Origin: Deltaproteobacteria bacterium
GTDB taxonomy: Bacteria; Desulfobacterota; Desulfobacteria; Desulfobacterales; Desulfatibacillaceae
DNA: 15,266 bases
Assembly (NCBI GenBank): GCA_019308705.1
Contig: JAFDHW010000014.1
Location: 1 to 15,266, forward strand
Reading direction: 5' to 3'
The translations under genes and the position numbers were made by a program. The notes under the pieces were generated by a model. That model made no database searches and was not told where the DNA came from. It saw only the letters and a program-made list of their open reading frames with translations. Shown piece after piece: positions 1 through 8,500 of the stretch. Each line of letters begins with the position of its first letter. The first letter of the stretch is position 1.

Positions 1-2573
1 CATGGAGCCCTCTGGGAAAAGTCCAGGTCGCCCAGCCGCTCCCGGGCGAAGCCGGCCCAGGAGGTGCCGGGGTAGAGGGTGACCGTCCGGGCGAAGGCCT
101 TTTGGGCCTTCTTGGCCTCGCCCATGTGGTACAGGGCCATGGCCCGGTGATAGAAGGCCTCGGGCGCGCGCACCGAATCCGGGTACTCGGCCAGGAGCCT
201 GTCCAGCGCCCGCAGGGCCTTTTCCCAGTCCTTTTCCTGCCAATGGCACATGGCCAAGTGGTAGGCCGCCTCCGGCGAGGTGAGGGTGCGGGGGCGCTCC
301 AAGAGGGCCTGGGCGAACTTCTCCCGCGCCTTTGCATAGTCTTTTTGGGTGTAAGAGGCAATGCCCTGTTCATACAGCCTGGAAGGCGGCGTGGGCGCGC
401 CGGCCACGAGAAAGGCGAAAAGCGCTCCCGTAAGGAGCGCCAGCGCCGGGGTGAGCAGAAAGGGCGCGGCAGCGGAAAAGAGCCGGGAAACCTTGTCCGC
501 GTACGCGGACAGGGAGGGCAGGGAAAACAGCAGGATGAGGGCCGCGCCCAGGGCGGTGAGGGCGTACCCCAGAAAATGCGCGCTCGTGCGGCCGTAGGTG
601 AGGGTGACCTCGGACGCCGCGGGCACCACCAGCATGAATCCCGGCCCGGCCCGGTACACGGCCGCCGCGCCTTTTACCTTCCAGCCCGGGTGGTGGGACA
701 CCTTCACCAGGAGCGGCACCCCCACCGGCGCGTTGAATACCCGGATGGTCTCCGCCTCCACCATCTCCTGCATGTTCCCGGCATCGGCCCCGGCGTCCAC
801 GGGCCGGGCCGGCCATCTTGCCGGGTCTTCACCGGGCCGGACCAGGAACTTGTCCGCGTCTTCCGGCGCGGGCGAGTCCGCGAACACCGGCACCACGGAC
901 AGGTCCCCCAGGCGGAACCAGGTATAGGCCGCGTCCACCCAATCCTTTTCCGGCAAAAGCGCCGGCTTGCTGGCCAGGGGCGTGACGTAGCGCGCGGGGC
1001 CGGTTTCCACGGAATACACGGTGTAGGGGCCCGCGGAGAACACGGCCTCGTACGCCGGGTGAGCGTCTAGGGCCGCCTTGGTTTCCTCCTCCACGGCCAC
1101 CAGCCGGTTGACGTTGAACAGGGCTAGGCGTTCCACGGCCCGGTCCGGGTCGAACCGGGAGTAGCAGAAATCCGGGATGGGCGTGGACGGGCGGGAGGAG
1201 AGCAACGACTGGATGTAGTACACGAAGGGGGCTGTTTGCGACGCCTGGATGTATACCCCCTCCAGGGTGCTGCGGCCGGAAAAGTGGGGCAGAAGCTCGA
1301 AGGCCCGCACCGTGCCCGCCCGGGCGTGGGAGGCCGAGTGCTCGTAGGCGACCCGGGGATCCGCCTCCGTGCCGGAAAGGAAATCGTTCACCGCCCGGTA
1401 GCAGGGCCACAGGGCGCGCTTTTCCATGCCCGAGAAATTGGTCCTGGCCCAGGGCGCGATGAAGGTTTCCGCGTGGTCCACCACAAGCAGGGTGCCCACC
1501 ACCGCGAACACGGCCAGGCAAACCCGGGTGCGGCCGGCCATGGCCGTGAACACCGAAAGGGCCCCCGCGCCGCCCATCACCAGAAACAGCTGGAAGAACG
1601 GCAGAAACCGCACATCCACCACCCGGGCCCTGTACCCCGCGAAGTACAAGAGCCCGCCCATGGCGGCCAGAAACAGCACGTAGCCCGCCGGGCCGGGCGG
1701 AACGGAAAACCGCTTCCTGCCGAAAACCGCCCACGCCCCCCAGGCCAGGGCCAGCACGGCGCCTGGCCACAGCACCACCGGAAGCACGGAGAACAGGGCG
1801 CCTTTGGCCGAGGAAAAATGCCACAGGATGCTGAACTTGGTGGTGTAGGGCAAAAAAGCCAAAAGCGGGACGATCCAGAATCCCAGAAGCAAAAAGGCCA
1901 AGCCGTGGACCCGGGCCAGCCACGCCAGACGGAAGAAGAAGGCCGGCCGGCTGGTGGTCCCCAAAAACCAGGCGGACCCCGCCACGCAAAACAAGAGGGG
2001 ATAGGCGTGGCAGATGCCCGTGGCGGCGAGCAGGGCCGCGGGGAGAATCACCGGCGTTCCGCCGTCCGCCGCGGCCCGGTGCAACACCCCCAAAAACATC
2101 ACGGCCAGGGAAAGGGACAAGGAAAAGCAGAATTCTCCGGACAGGGTGGAGGCCAGGTTCCCTCCCCACATGGTGTTGCCCTGGTTGAACAAAAAAGCCA
2201 GGGAAAAGGCCGCCGCCGCGATGGGCACGGGAAAAGGGGCCCTAAGCCGCCGAAAGAAGAAATAGGCCGCCGGGGGCAGAAGGAGCGCGCCTATAATGGT
2301 GACCAGTTTGAATCCCGCCGCCGGCCCTAGCACGACCCCCAGCGCCCCGGCCAGCACGAAGGGCAGGGGAAAATAGTACTGGAACAGGGGAAAACCTGCC
2401 AGCGCCCCGGGATACCAGCCGGAAAGCCGGCCCTGGGGCAGGAGCACCTCCCACAGGTAGCGGGCCGCGGCAAAGTGGCTGGGGGTGTCTCCCCCGGCGG
2501 GGGTGGCCGGGGAGAAAATCAGGGAGGGCCACAGCCGGTCCACCAGGTAGGCAACTATCAAGAAAAACAACAA
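1..2573 (-). CDS. Polytopic membrane protein (PTPS-related / GT-like) with C-terminal TPR-like repeats, partial at left edge
   Basis: One uninterrupted minus-strand frame runs from about 2573 off the left edge, giving some 857 visible residues. An early GGDTPSHFAAARYLW motif is followed by FPLFQYYFPLPFVLAG and many hydrophobic helices down to about 1460. This is the style of the '6-pyruvoyl-tetrahydropterin synthase related' membrane family, which resembles lipid-linked sugar transferases. A soluble, probably periplasmic part follows (about 1450-590), then two more hydrophobic segments (about 585-510 and 475-395). The tail reads as TPR/YbgF-like helices (RLYEQGIASYTQKDYAKA, AAYHLAMCHWQEKDWEKAL, AFYHRAMALYHMGEAKKA). 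The coordinate given uses an in-frame TTG with no Shine-Dalgarno. A far better start (ATG at 2641 with AAGGA five bases upstream) is out of frame by one base across a T6 run. An in-frame GTG at 2741 also exists but lacks a Shine-Dalgarno. Reaction and substrate are unknown. The membrane call is firm and the family call moderate. Confidence 0.75.
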   Translation of the reverse strand, partial: MLFFLIVAYLVDRLWPSLIFSPATPAGGDTPSHFAAARYLWEVLLPQGRLSGWYPGALAGFPLFQYYFPLPFVLAGALGVVLGPAAGFKLVTIIGALLLPPAAYFFFRRLRAPFPVPIAAAAFSLAFLFNQGNTMWGGNLASTLSGEFCFSLSLSLAVMFLGVLHRAAADGGTPVILPAALLAATGICHAYPLLFCVAGSAWFLGTTSRPAFFFRLAWLARVHGLAFLLLGFWIVPLLAFLPYTTKFSILWHFSSAKGALFSVLPVVLWPGAVLALAWGAWAVFGRKRFSVPPGPAGYVLFLAAMGGLLYFAGYRARVVDVRFLPFFQLFLVMGGAGALSVFTAMAGRTRVCLAVFAVVGTLLVVDHAETFIAPWARTNFSGMEKRALWPCYRAVNDFLSGTEADPRVAYEHSASHARAGTVRAFELLPHFSGRSTLEGVYIQASQTAPFVYYIQSLLSSRPSTPIPDFCYSRFDPDRAVERLALFNVNRLVAVEEETKAALDAHPAYEAVFSAGPYTVYSVETGPARYVTPLASKPALLPEKDWVDAAYTWFRLGDLSVVPVFADSPAPEDADKFLVRPGEDPARWPARPVDAGADAGNMQEMVEAETIRVFNAPVGVPLLVKVSHHPGWKVKGAAAVYRAGPGFMLVVPAASEVTLTYGRTSAHFLGYALTALGAALILLFSLPSLSAYADKVSRLFSAAAPFLLTPALALLTGALFAFLVAGAPTPPSRLYEQGIASYTQKDYAKAREKFAQALLERPRTLTSPEAAYHLAMCHWQEKDWEKALRALDRLLAEYPDSVRAPEAFYHRAMALYHMGEAKKAQKAFARTVTLYPGTSWAGFARERLGDLDFSQRAP

Positions 2574-2649
2574 AAAATCGGCGGATGCATAAATCCGGCA
2601 TCGCGATATCTTTGCCGTTTCAAGGGGTTGCCCGCTCCCATGAAATTCC

Positions 2650-2678
2650 TTGACACTAGAATGTTCACGGCATAAACA
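2650..2678 (+). promoter_or_regulatory. Possible sigma-70 promoter upstream of the TPR-barrel gene
   Basis: A perfect TTGACA (2650-2655) is followed after 17 bases by TAAACA (2673-2678), which matches the -10 consensus at only three positions. The 2640-2695 stretch is notably AT-richer than its surroundings. It lies about 200 bases before the ATG at 2876, leaving a long leader with hairpins at 2799-2818 (CGGCCCG/CGGGCCG) and 2708-2721 (CCCTCC/GGAGGG). It also overlaps the possible start of the minus-strand membrane protein, so the two genes would be divergently expressed from this spot. The call rests on consensus matching alone. Confidence 0.3.
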
Positions 2679-2875
2679 AGATAATAACCCGTGTTTAAAC
2701 CCGTGTCCCTCCTTGGAGGGTACGCAATCTTTTTCCTCCACGCCGGTCCAGGAGGCCGGATCCCAGGCTGTTTGCGGGGAGACGCTTCCGTTCGCCCGCG
2801 GCCCGCCGGGACGGGCCGTCCTGGAACGTGGATTGGTGCCGCTTCTGTCCACTTTGTCTCCAGCAAGGATGCCAA

Positions 2876-4465
2876 ATGCGTAAGGCCACAGTAACCGTAT
2901 CGGTGTCGCCGAAAACCTTGTTTGTCCTGTGCGCCCTCGCGGCGCTTCTGGTCTGCCCTTCCTCCCCTTTCGCCCGGCAAAGCGCCATGAGCGTGTTTGT
3001 GGACGGCGTGGAAGCCATGGAAGCGGGGGACAACCAGCGCGCCCTGGAGCTTTTCCGCCGGGCGCAGGAAATGCAGCCGGACAACCCGGAGTTTACGTAT
3101 TACGAAGCCATCGCGCTCACCAAGGTGCCGGGAGGCAGGGACAAGGCCCTGGAAATCTTCCGCTCCCTGTTGGAGCAATATCCCGAGGAATACCGGAAGG
3201 CCTATTTTGACATTTCTGCCGTCTACGTAAAGGAAAATCAGCGGGAAAAGGCCCTGGAAGTGCTGGAGGAAGCCATCGCCAACAACCCCGGCGACGCCCG
3301 GGCGCGCATAGAGGCCGGCTCCGTGGCCAAGGACCTTGGCAGGTACGCCCTGGCCATCGAGTACTTTGAGAAGGCGTCGGAACTAAACCCCGACCTGGCC
3401 CCCACCGCCCAGCACATGATTGCCATCGTGCACATGGAGCGCGAGGAGTTCGACCTTTCCGCCGGGCTTTTCCAGCAGGTGATCCGCACCTTTCCCGCCC
3501 ATCCCGCGGCCAGGGCCTCCGAGGCCGCCCTGGCCGCCCTGGAAAGGCTGCGCCGCGTGCGCAAACCCTGGTACGTGCAGGCCCAGTTCGGGTGGGGCTA
3601 CGACGACAACCTCACCAACCAGCCCCTGGACCCGGAGCCCGGGGTGGCCTACGGCGACCGGGAGGACTACTTCCAGAACTTTTACCTGGGCGGCGGCTGC
3701 CGTTTCCTGAACGAGAAGACCCGGCGGCTGGGCGTGGGCTACGCCCTGCACCACCGCGGCTACCAGGACTCGCCGGAAAACAACATCCTGGCCCACAACC
3801 CCTATGTATTCGGGGAACTGGACCGCCGGCCCCTGCACCTTAGGGCGCGCTATGACTTCACCTACTACTACACCGGCGGGGCGGACCGCGACGTCCAGGA
3901 CTGGGGCTGGTATCTGACCTTCGCACCGGATGACGACAAGCTCAAGACCAACCAGGTCACCGCCGCCTTGGTGGTGGAGGAGCCCCACGGCATGAGTACG
4001 GAGTTCGGGGCGGAGTTCATGAACCGGGAGTACATGGACATCACCCCCGACGCCAACACCTGGGCCTTGGGCGCCACCCAGACCTTCAACCTGGGCGGGA
4101 CCGGCCGGTCGCTCAGGTTCGGATACAAGTACTTCGTGGAGGACTCGGAAAGAAAGGGGTTCGATTTCACATTCCACGAGTTCACCGCTGGGTTTTTCTC
4201 CCCCCTGTTTTACGGTATACTGGCTGACGTGTCGTATGCCTATGTGCGGACCTTTTACGACGAGAACCCGACCTACTGGCCCGGAGAGCGGGAAGACACC
4301 TCCCACCGCGCCACCGCACAGCTGACCCGGAGCATCACCGACCGGGTCCAGGGGTCCGTAACCTACGTGTTCCACTACAACGACTCCAACGTGGCCTTCT
4401 CCGGCGTGGACCGCTACGAGTTCCGCCGGAACATGGTCATGGGCGCGATCAGCGCGTCGTTCTAA
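2876..4465 (+). CDS. TPR protein with C-terminal outer-membrane beta-barrel (Slam/DUF560-like architecture)
   Basis: Start chosen at ATG 2876: AAGGA sits six bases upstream and the N-terminus then forms a clean signal peptide (basic MRK, hydrophobic core, SSPFA cleavage near residue 33). An earlier in-frame ATG at 2828 would add a Cys-rich leader and is less likely. The product is 529 residues. Residues 40-215 form about five TPR units (for example NQRALELFRRAQEMQPDNPE and GRYALAIEYFEKASELNPD). From about residue 231 the chain alternates aromatic and polar residues (WYVQAQFGWGYDDNLTNQP and later strands) and ends in the typical outer-membrane terminal Phe (GAISASF). An N-terminal TPR followed by a barrel of about 290 residues is the architecture of surface lipoprotein assembly modifiers and related TPR porins. 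Membership in Slam proper is not established. It likely forms an operon with the FecR-domain gene 17 bases downstream. Confidence 0.88.
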   Translation: MRKATVTVSVSPKTLFVLCALAALLVCPSSPFARQSAMSVFVDGVEAMEAGDNQRALELFRRAQEMQPDNPEFTYYEAIALTKVPGGRDKALEIFRSLLEQYPEEYRKAYFDISAVYVKENQREKALEVLEEAIANNPGDARARIEAGSVAKDLGRYALAIEYFEKASELNPDLAPTAQHMIAIVHMEREEFDLSAGLFQQVIRTFPAHPAARASEAALAALERLRRVRKPWYVQAQFGWGYDDNLTNQPLDPEPGVAYGDREDYFQNFYLGGGCRFLNEKTRRLGVGYALHHRGYQDSPENNILAHNPYVFGELDRRPLHLRARYDFTYYYTGGADRDVQDWGWYLTFAPDDDKLKTNQVTAALVVEEPHGMSTEFGAEFMNREYMDITPDANTWALGATQTFNLGGTGRSLRFGYKYFVEDSERKGFDFTFHEFTAGFFSPLFYGILADVSYAYVRTFYDENPTYWPGEREDTSHRATAQLTRSITDRVQGSVTYVFHYNDSNVAFSGVDRYEFRRNMVMGAISASF

Positions 4466-4482
4466 ACGGGGAGACCGCCACA

Positions 4483-5433
4483 ATGAAGCAAAAAGCCCGC
4501 AAACAAGCTCTTCCGTCTCCGGCCTCCTTGGCGCGGTGGGTCCTTTTGTCCGCCCTTTGCCTGTCGGTTCTGGCGGTTTCCGCCCACGCGGCGAAGAATT
4601 CGCCCATCGGCACCATCACCCGGTTGAAGGGTGATGTCACCGTGGTGCACAAGGGTTGGAAGTTCGTGGCCACCGAGGGCCGCCATATGTACGAAGACGA
4701 CCAGGTGATCACCAAGGAGGGGGCCAAGGTGCGCATCACCCTGGAGGATGGCTCCATCCTGTCCATGGAGGAGAATTCCACCATGGACCTGTCCGAGTAC
4801 ACATACGAGCCCAAGAAGAAGACCCGGAAGGCCTTCTTCTCCATGCTCACGGGCAAGGTGCGGGTGTTCGCCAACCGGATGGCGGGGTTCAGGGAGAAGA
4901 AGTTCGAGATCAAGACCCCCACGGCTATCTGCGGGGTGCGGGGCACCGTGTTCATGGTGTGGGTGCAGTCCAACGAGCTTACCGTCATCGGTTGCTTTGA
5001 TTCCGAGGTGGAGGTGGCCAGCCTGAACAACCCCATGGACTTCACGGTGTTGAACGCGGGCACCATGTCCGAGATCAGGGCGGGGCAGCCCCCCAGCCAG
5101 CCCGTGCTCATGACCGAGGAACAGCTCCAGGAGTTCGTGGAAGAAGGCTTCACCGTGACCGATTCCGGGTCCACCACCTCCACGGGTGCGGACAGTGGAG
5201 ACTCCGTCACCACCACGGTGGCGCCGGCAACCGAGGCCACCACCACGTTGGCCGGCGGAGGCACGGACGGCACCTCCACCACATCCACCACCACGACGAC
5301 GACCACGACCACGACGTCCACCACGACGACGACGACGACCACGACCACGACCACGACGTCCACCACCAGCCTGGTGCCCATGGAACCCACGGGCACTCCG
5401 CTGCCCGGGCCTCCGGGGCACCCGATCCATTAG
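4483..5433 (+). CDS. Secreted FecR-domain protein with Thr-rich repeat tail
   Basis: The product has 316 residues. A long signal peptide (residues 1-36, ending AVSAHA) precedes a FecR-type domain at about 41-185. Family hallmarks include IGTITRLKGDVTVVHKG, the central DGSILSMEENSTMDL stretch and the conserved TPTAICGVRGTVFMVW segment near residue 150. Unlike true FecR anti-sigma regulators there is no cytoplasmic N-terminus, no internal membrane helix and no sigma-factor gene nearby, so this is the secreted 'FecR domain' type of unknown role, often found beside large exported proteins. After about residue 225 the chain becomes Ser/Thr-rich, with two long Thr runs broken by Ser, and ends in a Pro/Gly-rich tail. 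GGGAG about ten bases before the ATG can serve as ribosome-binding site. It follows the TPR-barrel gene by 17 bases, so co-transcription is likely. Confidence 0.88.
   Translation: MKQKARKQALPSPASLARWVLLSALCLSVLAVSAHAAKNSPIGTITRLKGDVTVVHKGWKFVATEGRHMYEDDQVITKEGAKVRITLEDGSILSMEENSTMDLSEYTYEPKKKTRKAFFSMLTGKVRVFANRMAGFREKKFEIKTPTAICGVRGTVFMVWVQSNELTVIGCFDSEVEVASLNNPMDFTVLNAGTMSEIRAGQPPSQPVLMTEEQLQEFVEEGFTVTDSGSTTSTGADSGDSVTTTVAPATEATTTLAGGGTDGTSTTSTTTTTTTTTTSTTTTTTTTTTTTTSTTSLVPMEPTGTPLPGPPGHPIH
5270..5371 (+). repeat. Thr-codon (ACC/ACG) low-complexity tract with a 42-base periodic duplication
   Basis: Almost pure ACC/ACG/TCC codons encode runs of Thr separated by single Ser residues inside the FecR-domain gene. 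A 24-base block at 5301-5324 recurs at 5343-5366, 42 bases (14 codons) later, so the tract probably grew by slippage or unequal exchange in whole codons. On the other strand it reads as Val-rich frames, which are artefacts. The tract is probably a flexible, possibly O-glycosylated linker (inference). Confidence 0.85.
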
Positions 5434-5450
5434 CCCCGGGTAAGGATGGC

Positions 5451-5465
5451 CGCCCCTTCGGGGCG
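5451..5465 (+). other. Short GC hairpin just after the FecR-domain gene
   Basis: CGCCCC (5451-5456) pairs with GGGGCG (5460-5465) around a three-base loop. It is followed by CGCATAAAAATTC rather than a T-run, so it is not a standard intrinsic terminator on the plus strand. It may stabilise the mRNA 3' end or assist the larger hairpin 30 bases downstream. Confidence 0.45.
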
Positions 5466-5496
5466 CGCATAAAAATTCGACATCATCGCTGCCGCG

Positions 5497-5540
5497 CCCC
5501 GCCGCCGGACGCCTCGGCGGCGGGGGCGGGGTCCGTTTTT
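5497..5540 (+). terminator. Probable intrinsic terminator of the TPR-barrel/FecR unit
   Basis: An 11-base perfect stem (5497-5507 with 5515-5525, loop GACGCCT) is extended by two more pairs beyond a bulged G, and a T5 run follows at 5536-5540. The T-run begins somewhat far from the stem, so termination may be partial, with some read-through into the giant gene that starts 26 bases later. The hairpin also lies in the leader of that gene. Confidence 0.6.
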
Positions 5541-5566
5541 GGGATCCAAACCTTAGGGGATACGCC

Positions 5567-8500
5567 ATGAGGATCTTCCGCGCCGCCGCCTTGGCAATGA
5601 TTCTGATCATGGTTCCAGTCGCCTCGGCTTCCGCCGTCATCGAACGGATGGCGCCGGACGTGGCCTACGACGGGATCAACGACCGCTTTTTCGTGGTCTA
5701 CAACCAGACGCCTTACGATGACATGGGCACACCCCTGGGGCCTACCCGCGTCACCGGCGTCGTCCTGGACGGCAACGGCGTGCCGCTGGGTCCGGAATTT
5801 CCCATTTCCGACACCGCGGCGGTGGTCATGAGCGCCTCCATCCCTCCGGCGGTGGCCTTCTCCCCGGATTCCCAGTGGTACCTGGTCGCCTGGGGGGACC
5901 TGCGCGATTCCATGAACTTGACGGACATCTACGCCCAGATGGTCACCGCGGACGGCGTGTGCGTGACGCGGTCCACCGCGGCCCCGGGCTTTGACAACTT
6001 CACCCTTTCCGCCATGCCCGAGGACCAGCTCAACCCGGACCTGGCCTACAGCACGACCTCCCAGCGGTTCCTGTGCGTATGGAACTCCTACGACGCCGTC
6101 TTCTCCCAGCACGACATCATGGGCCAGTTGGCCGACGCCTTTGGCTTCCCTTATTCCACCGACGTGACCGTCAACCTGCCTGTCTGCATCGAACCCATCG
6201 CCAACCAGACCGAGCCCTCCGTGGCCTGGGATTCCGGCAACGACCGGTTCGTGGTGGTGTGGATGGACCAGAGAGACTATGAGACGTCCTACACGAACAT
6301 CTACGGCCAGATGCTGAACGCGGCCGACGGGACCCCCTATTCCACCGCCACGGACATCAACTTCCCCGTGTCCACGGCCTCCGGCGACCAGAACTATCCG
6401 GAACTGGCCTACGTGGCCGGCACGCTGCTGGCCGCCTGGGAGGACCTGCGCACCGGCACCGTGGAAATCCGCGGCCAGGTGTTCTCCGCGGCCGACGGAA
6501 CCCCGGTCTCCTCCACGGTGAGCACAAACGACGTCATCTATCCGGGCGACGGGTCGATCTCGGCCATGTATGCGCCCAGGCCCGTGGCGGACGCGGGCCT
6601 TGGCCACTTCGCCACCGTGTGGGGCGGCGACTTCCGCGGCGACCCTACCAGCATGTACGGCCAACTCACGGGCCCGGACGCCGCGCCGCTTACCACCACC
6701 GTAGACATCAACCATCCCATTTACGCGCCGGTACCTGGCTACCGGCCGGTCGGGGCCTATGGCAACGGCAGGTACCTCATCGCCTACCAATACTATGGAG
6801 GCATGTACGACGACGTGTACTGGGCGGTGGAGGACGGTGGCTTTCCCTTCTTCAACCCCGACAATTACCTCTCCGCGTGGTGGCCCATGGACGAGGGGAC
6901 CGGCTCCACCCTGGCGGACGCGTCCCCGGTGTATACGAACACGGTCAGCCTCAGCGGGAGCTGCTCCTGGGTGCAAGACCGCAATTCCTCCCCGGGCCAG
7001 GCCGTGGATTTCACCGGCGGGGGCTCGGGCCAAGCCGCGGCCTCCAACTCCCTGGACGCCAAGAACGGGCTAACCGTGTGCGCCTGGTTCAAGCCCGGCG
7101 ACACTATCTCCCCGGAGCAGACCATCGTCGCCAAGAACGAAGCGGGCAATCTTTCCTGGGAGCTGGTGCAGGAATACGACGGCATCACCTTCCGGGTGAG
7201 CCATGACGGGCTTGTCTGGGACGCTGCCGAGGCCACCGCCACCGGCGTGCTTTATGACAACGTGTGGACCCACGTGGCCGCCGTGGTGGCGGGCGATTAC
7301 ATCGTTTTGTACGTAAACGCCCAGATGATGGGCATGGTCTTCATGGCCTCCGGCGGCAACATCTATCAAGGGTCCTCCGCAGTGACCTTCGGGACACCCT
7401 CCACGCTGAACGGCACCCTGGACGACGTGCGCATCTATCGGACCGCCCTGCCCATGTGGGACATCTCCAAGATCGCGGGCTACACCGGGCTTTTGACCGG
7501 CCGGATCACCGACCTTTCCACCGGCTTGCCCGTGGCGAACGCGGAGATCAGCTTGTGGAACGAGGAAATGGACCAGTCCTTCTGGACCATGGCGGACGTG
7601 GAGGGCTACTACACCGTCTACACCCTGCCGGGCTGCAACGACGTCAGGGCCCAGGGGCCCAGCGGCTCCAGCTATGCGGTGTCCCCAGCCGTGATGATCA
7701 ACGTGCTGGATGAAAAGGACGGGGGCACGGTGAAGAATTTCGCCCTGGATCCCGTGTCCTACAACATCTACGGCACGGTGTACGATTCCGGGGGCGCACC
7801 CCAGCCAAACGCCAATCTGAACTTTGACGCCTGGGATTTCGGCATCTACGCCTGGGCCCAGTCCGACGCCAGCGGCCAGTACACCATCACGGGGATCCCG
7901 GCCAACACCACGGGGCGGCTCCAAGCGGGCGTGGGCGCCACCCTTGCGACCGCAGCCCAGCAGGTGGCCGTGGGGACCTCCGACGTCGCGTCCGTCGACT
8001 TCTACCTCCCGGCGGAAAGCACCATCTCCGGACAAGTGGTGGACCCCTCGGGCGCCGGCGTGCCCTTTGCCTTCGTGGGATTTTACTGTGAAGGCGCGGA
8101 TAGCTTTTCCGGCACCATGGCCGACGCCAGCGGCAACTTCACCCTGACCGGGGTGCCGCCGGGCCTGGGGTGGCTCATGGCCGAGCCCCCCAACGGCTCC
8201 TCGGCCTACGCCGAGACCACCGAAGTGGGCGTTTACGTGCCGGCCGCAGGCTCCACCATAAACGTGGACCCCCTGGTCATGCCCTTTGGCACGGTGGTCT
8301 CCGGCAACGTGGTGAAGTGGAACGCCGGGGATCTGCCGTGCGGGCTGGAGGTCAATTCGGACGGCCCGGTGTACTGCGCGGAAAACATGGTGAAGAACGG
8401 CACCTGGAGTCTCAACCTGCCCGCGGGCACCCACCGAATCTATTTGGAGGGCGAGGGGTTTGACGGGGCCACGGTGCCCGCCGCCGCCCTGCCCATCACC

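Noticed and set aside
829..2169. 446-codon minus-strand ORF
   Set aside because: It is an out-of-frame shadow of the membrane protein, Gly/Arg/Pro-rich without domain patterns, while another minus frame shows clear membrane helices over the same bases.
4449..5396. Val-rich minus-strand ORF opposite the FecR-domain gene
   Set aside because: It is the complement of the Thr-codon repeat and has no start context or family pattern.
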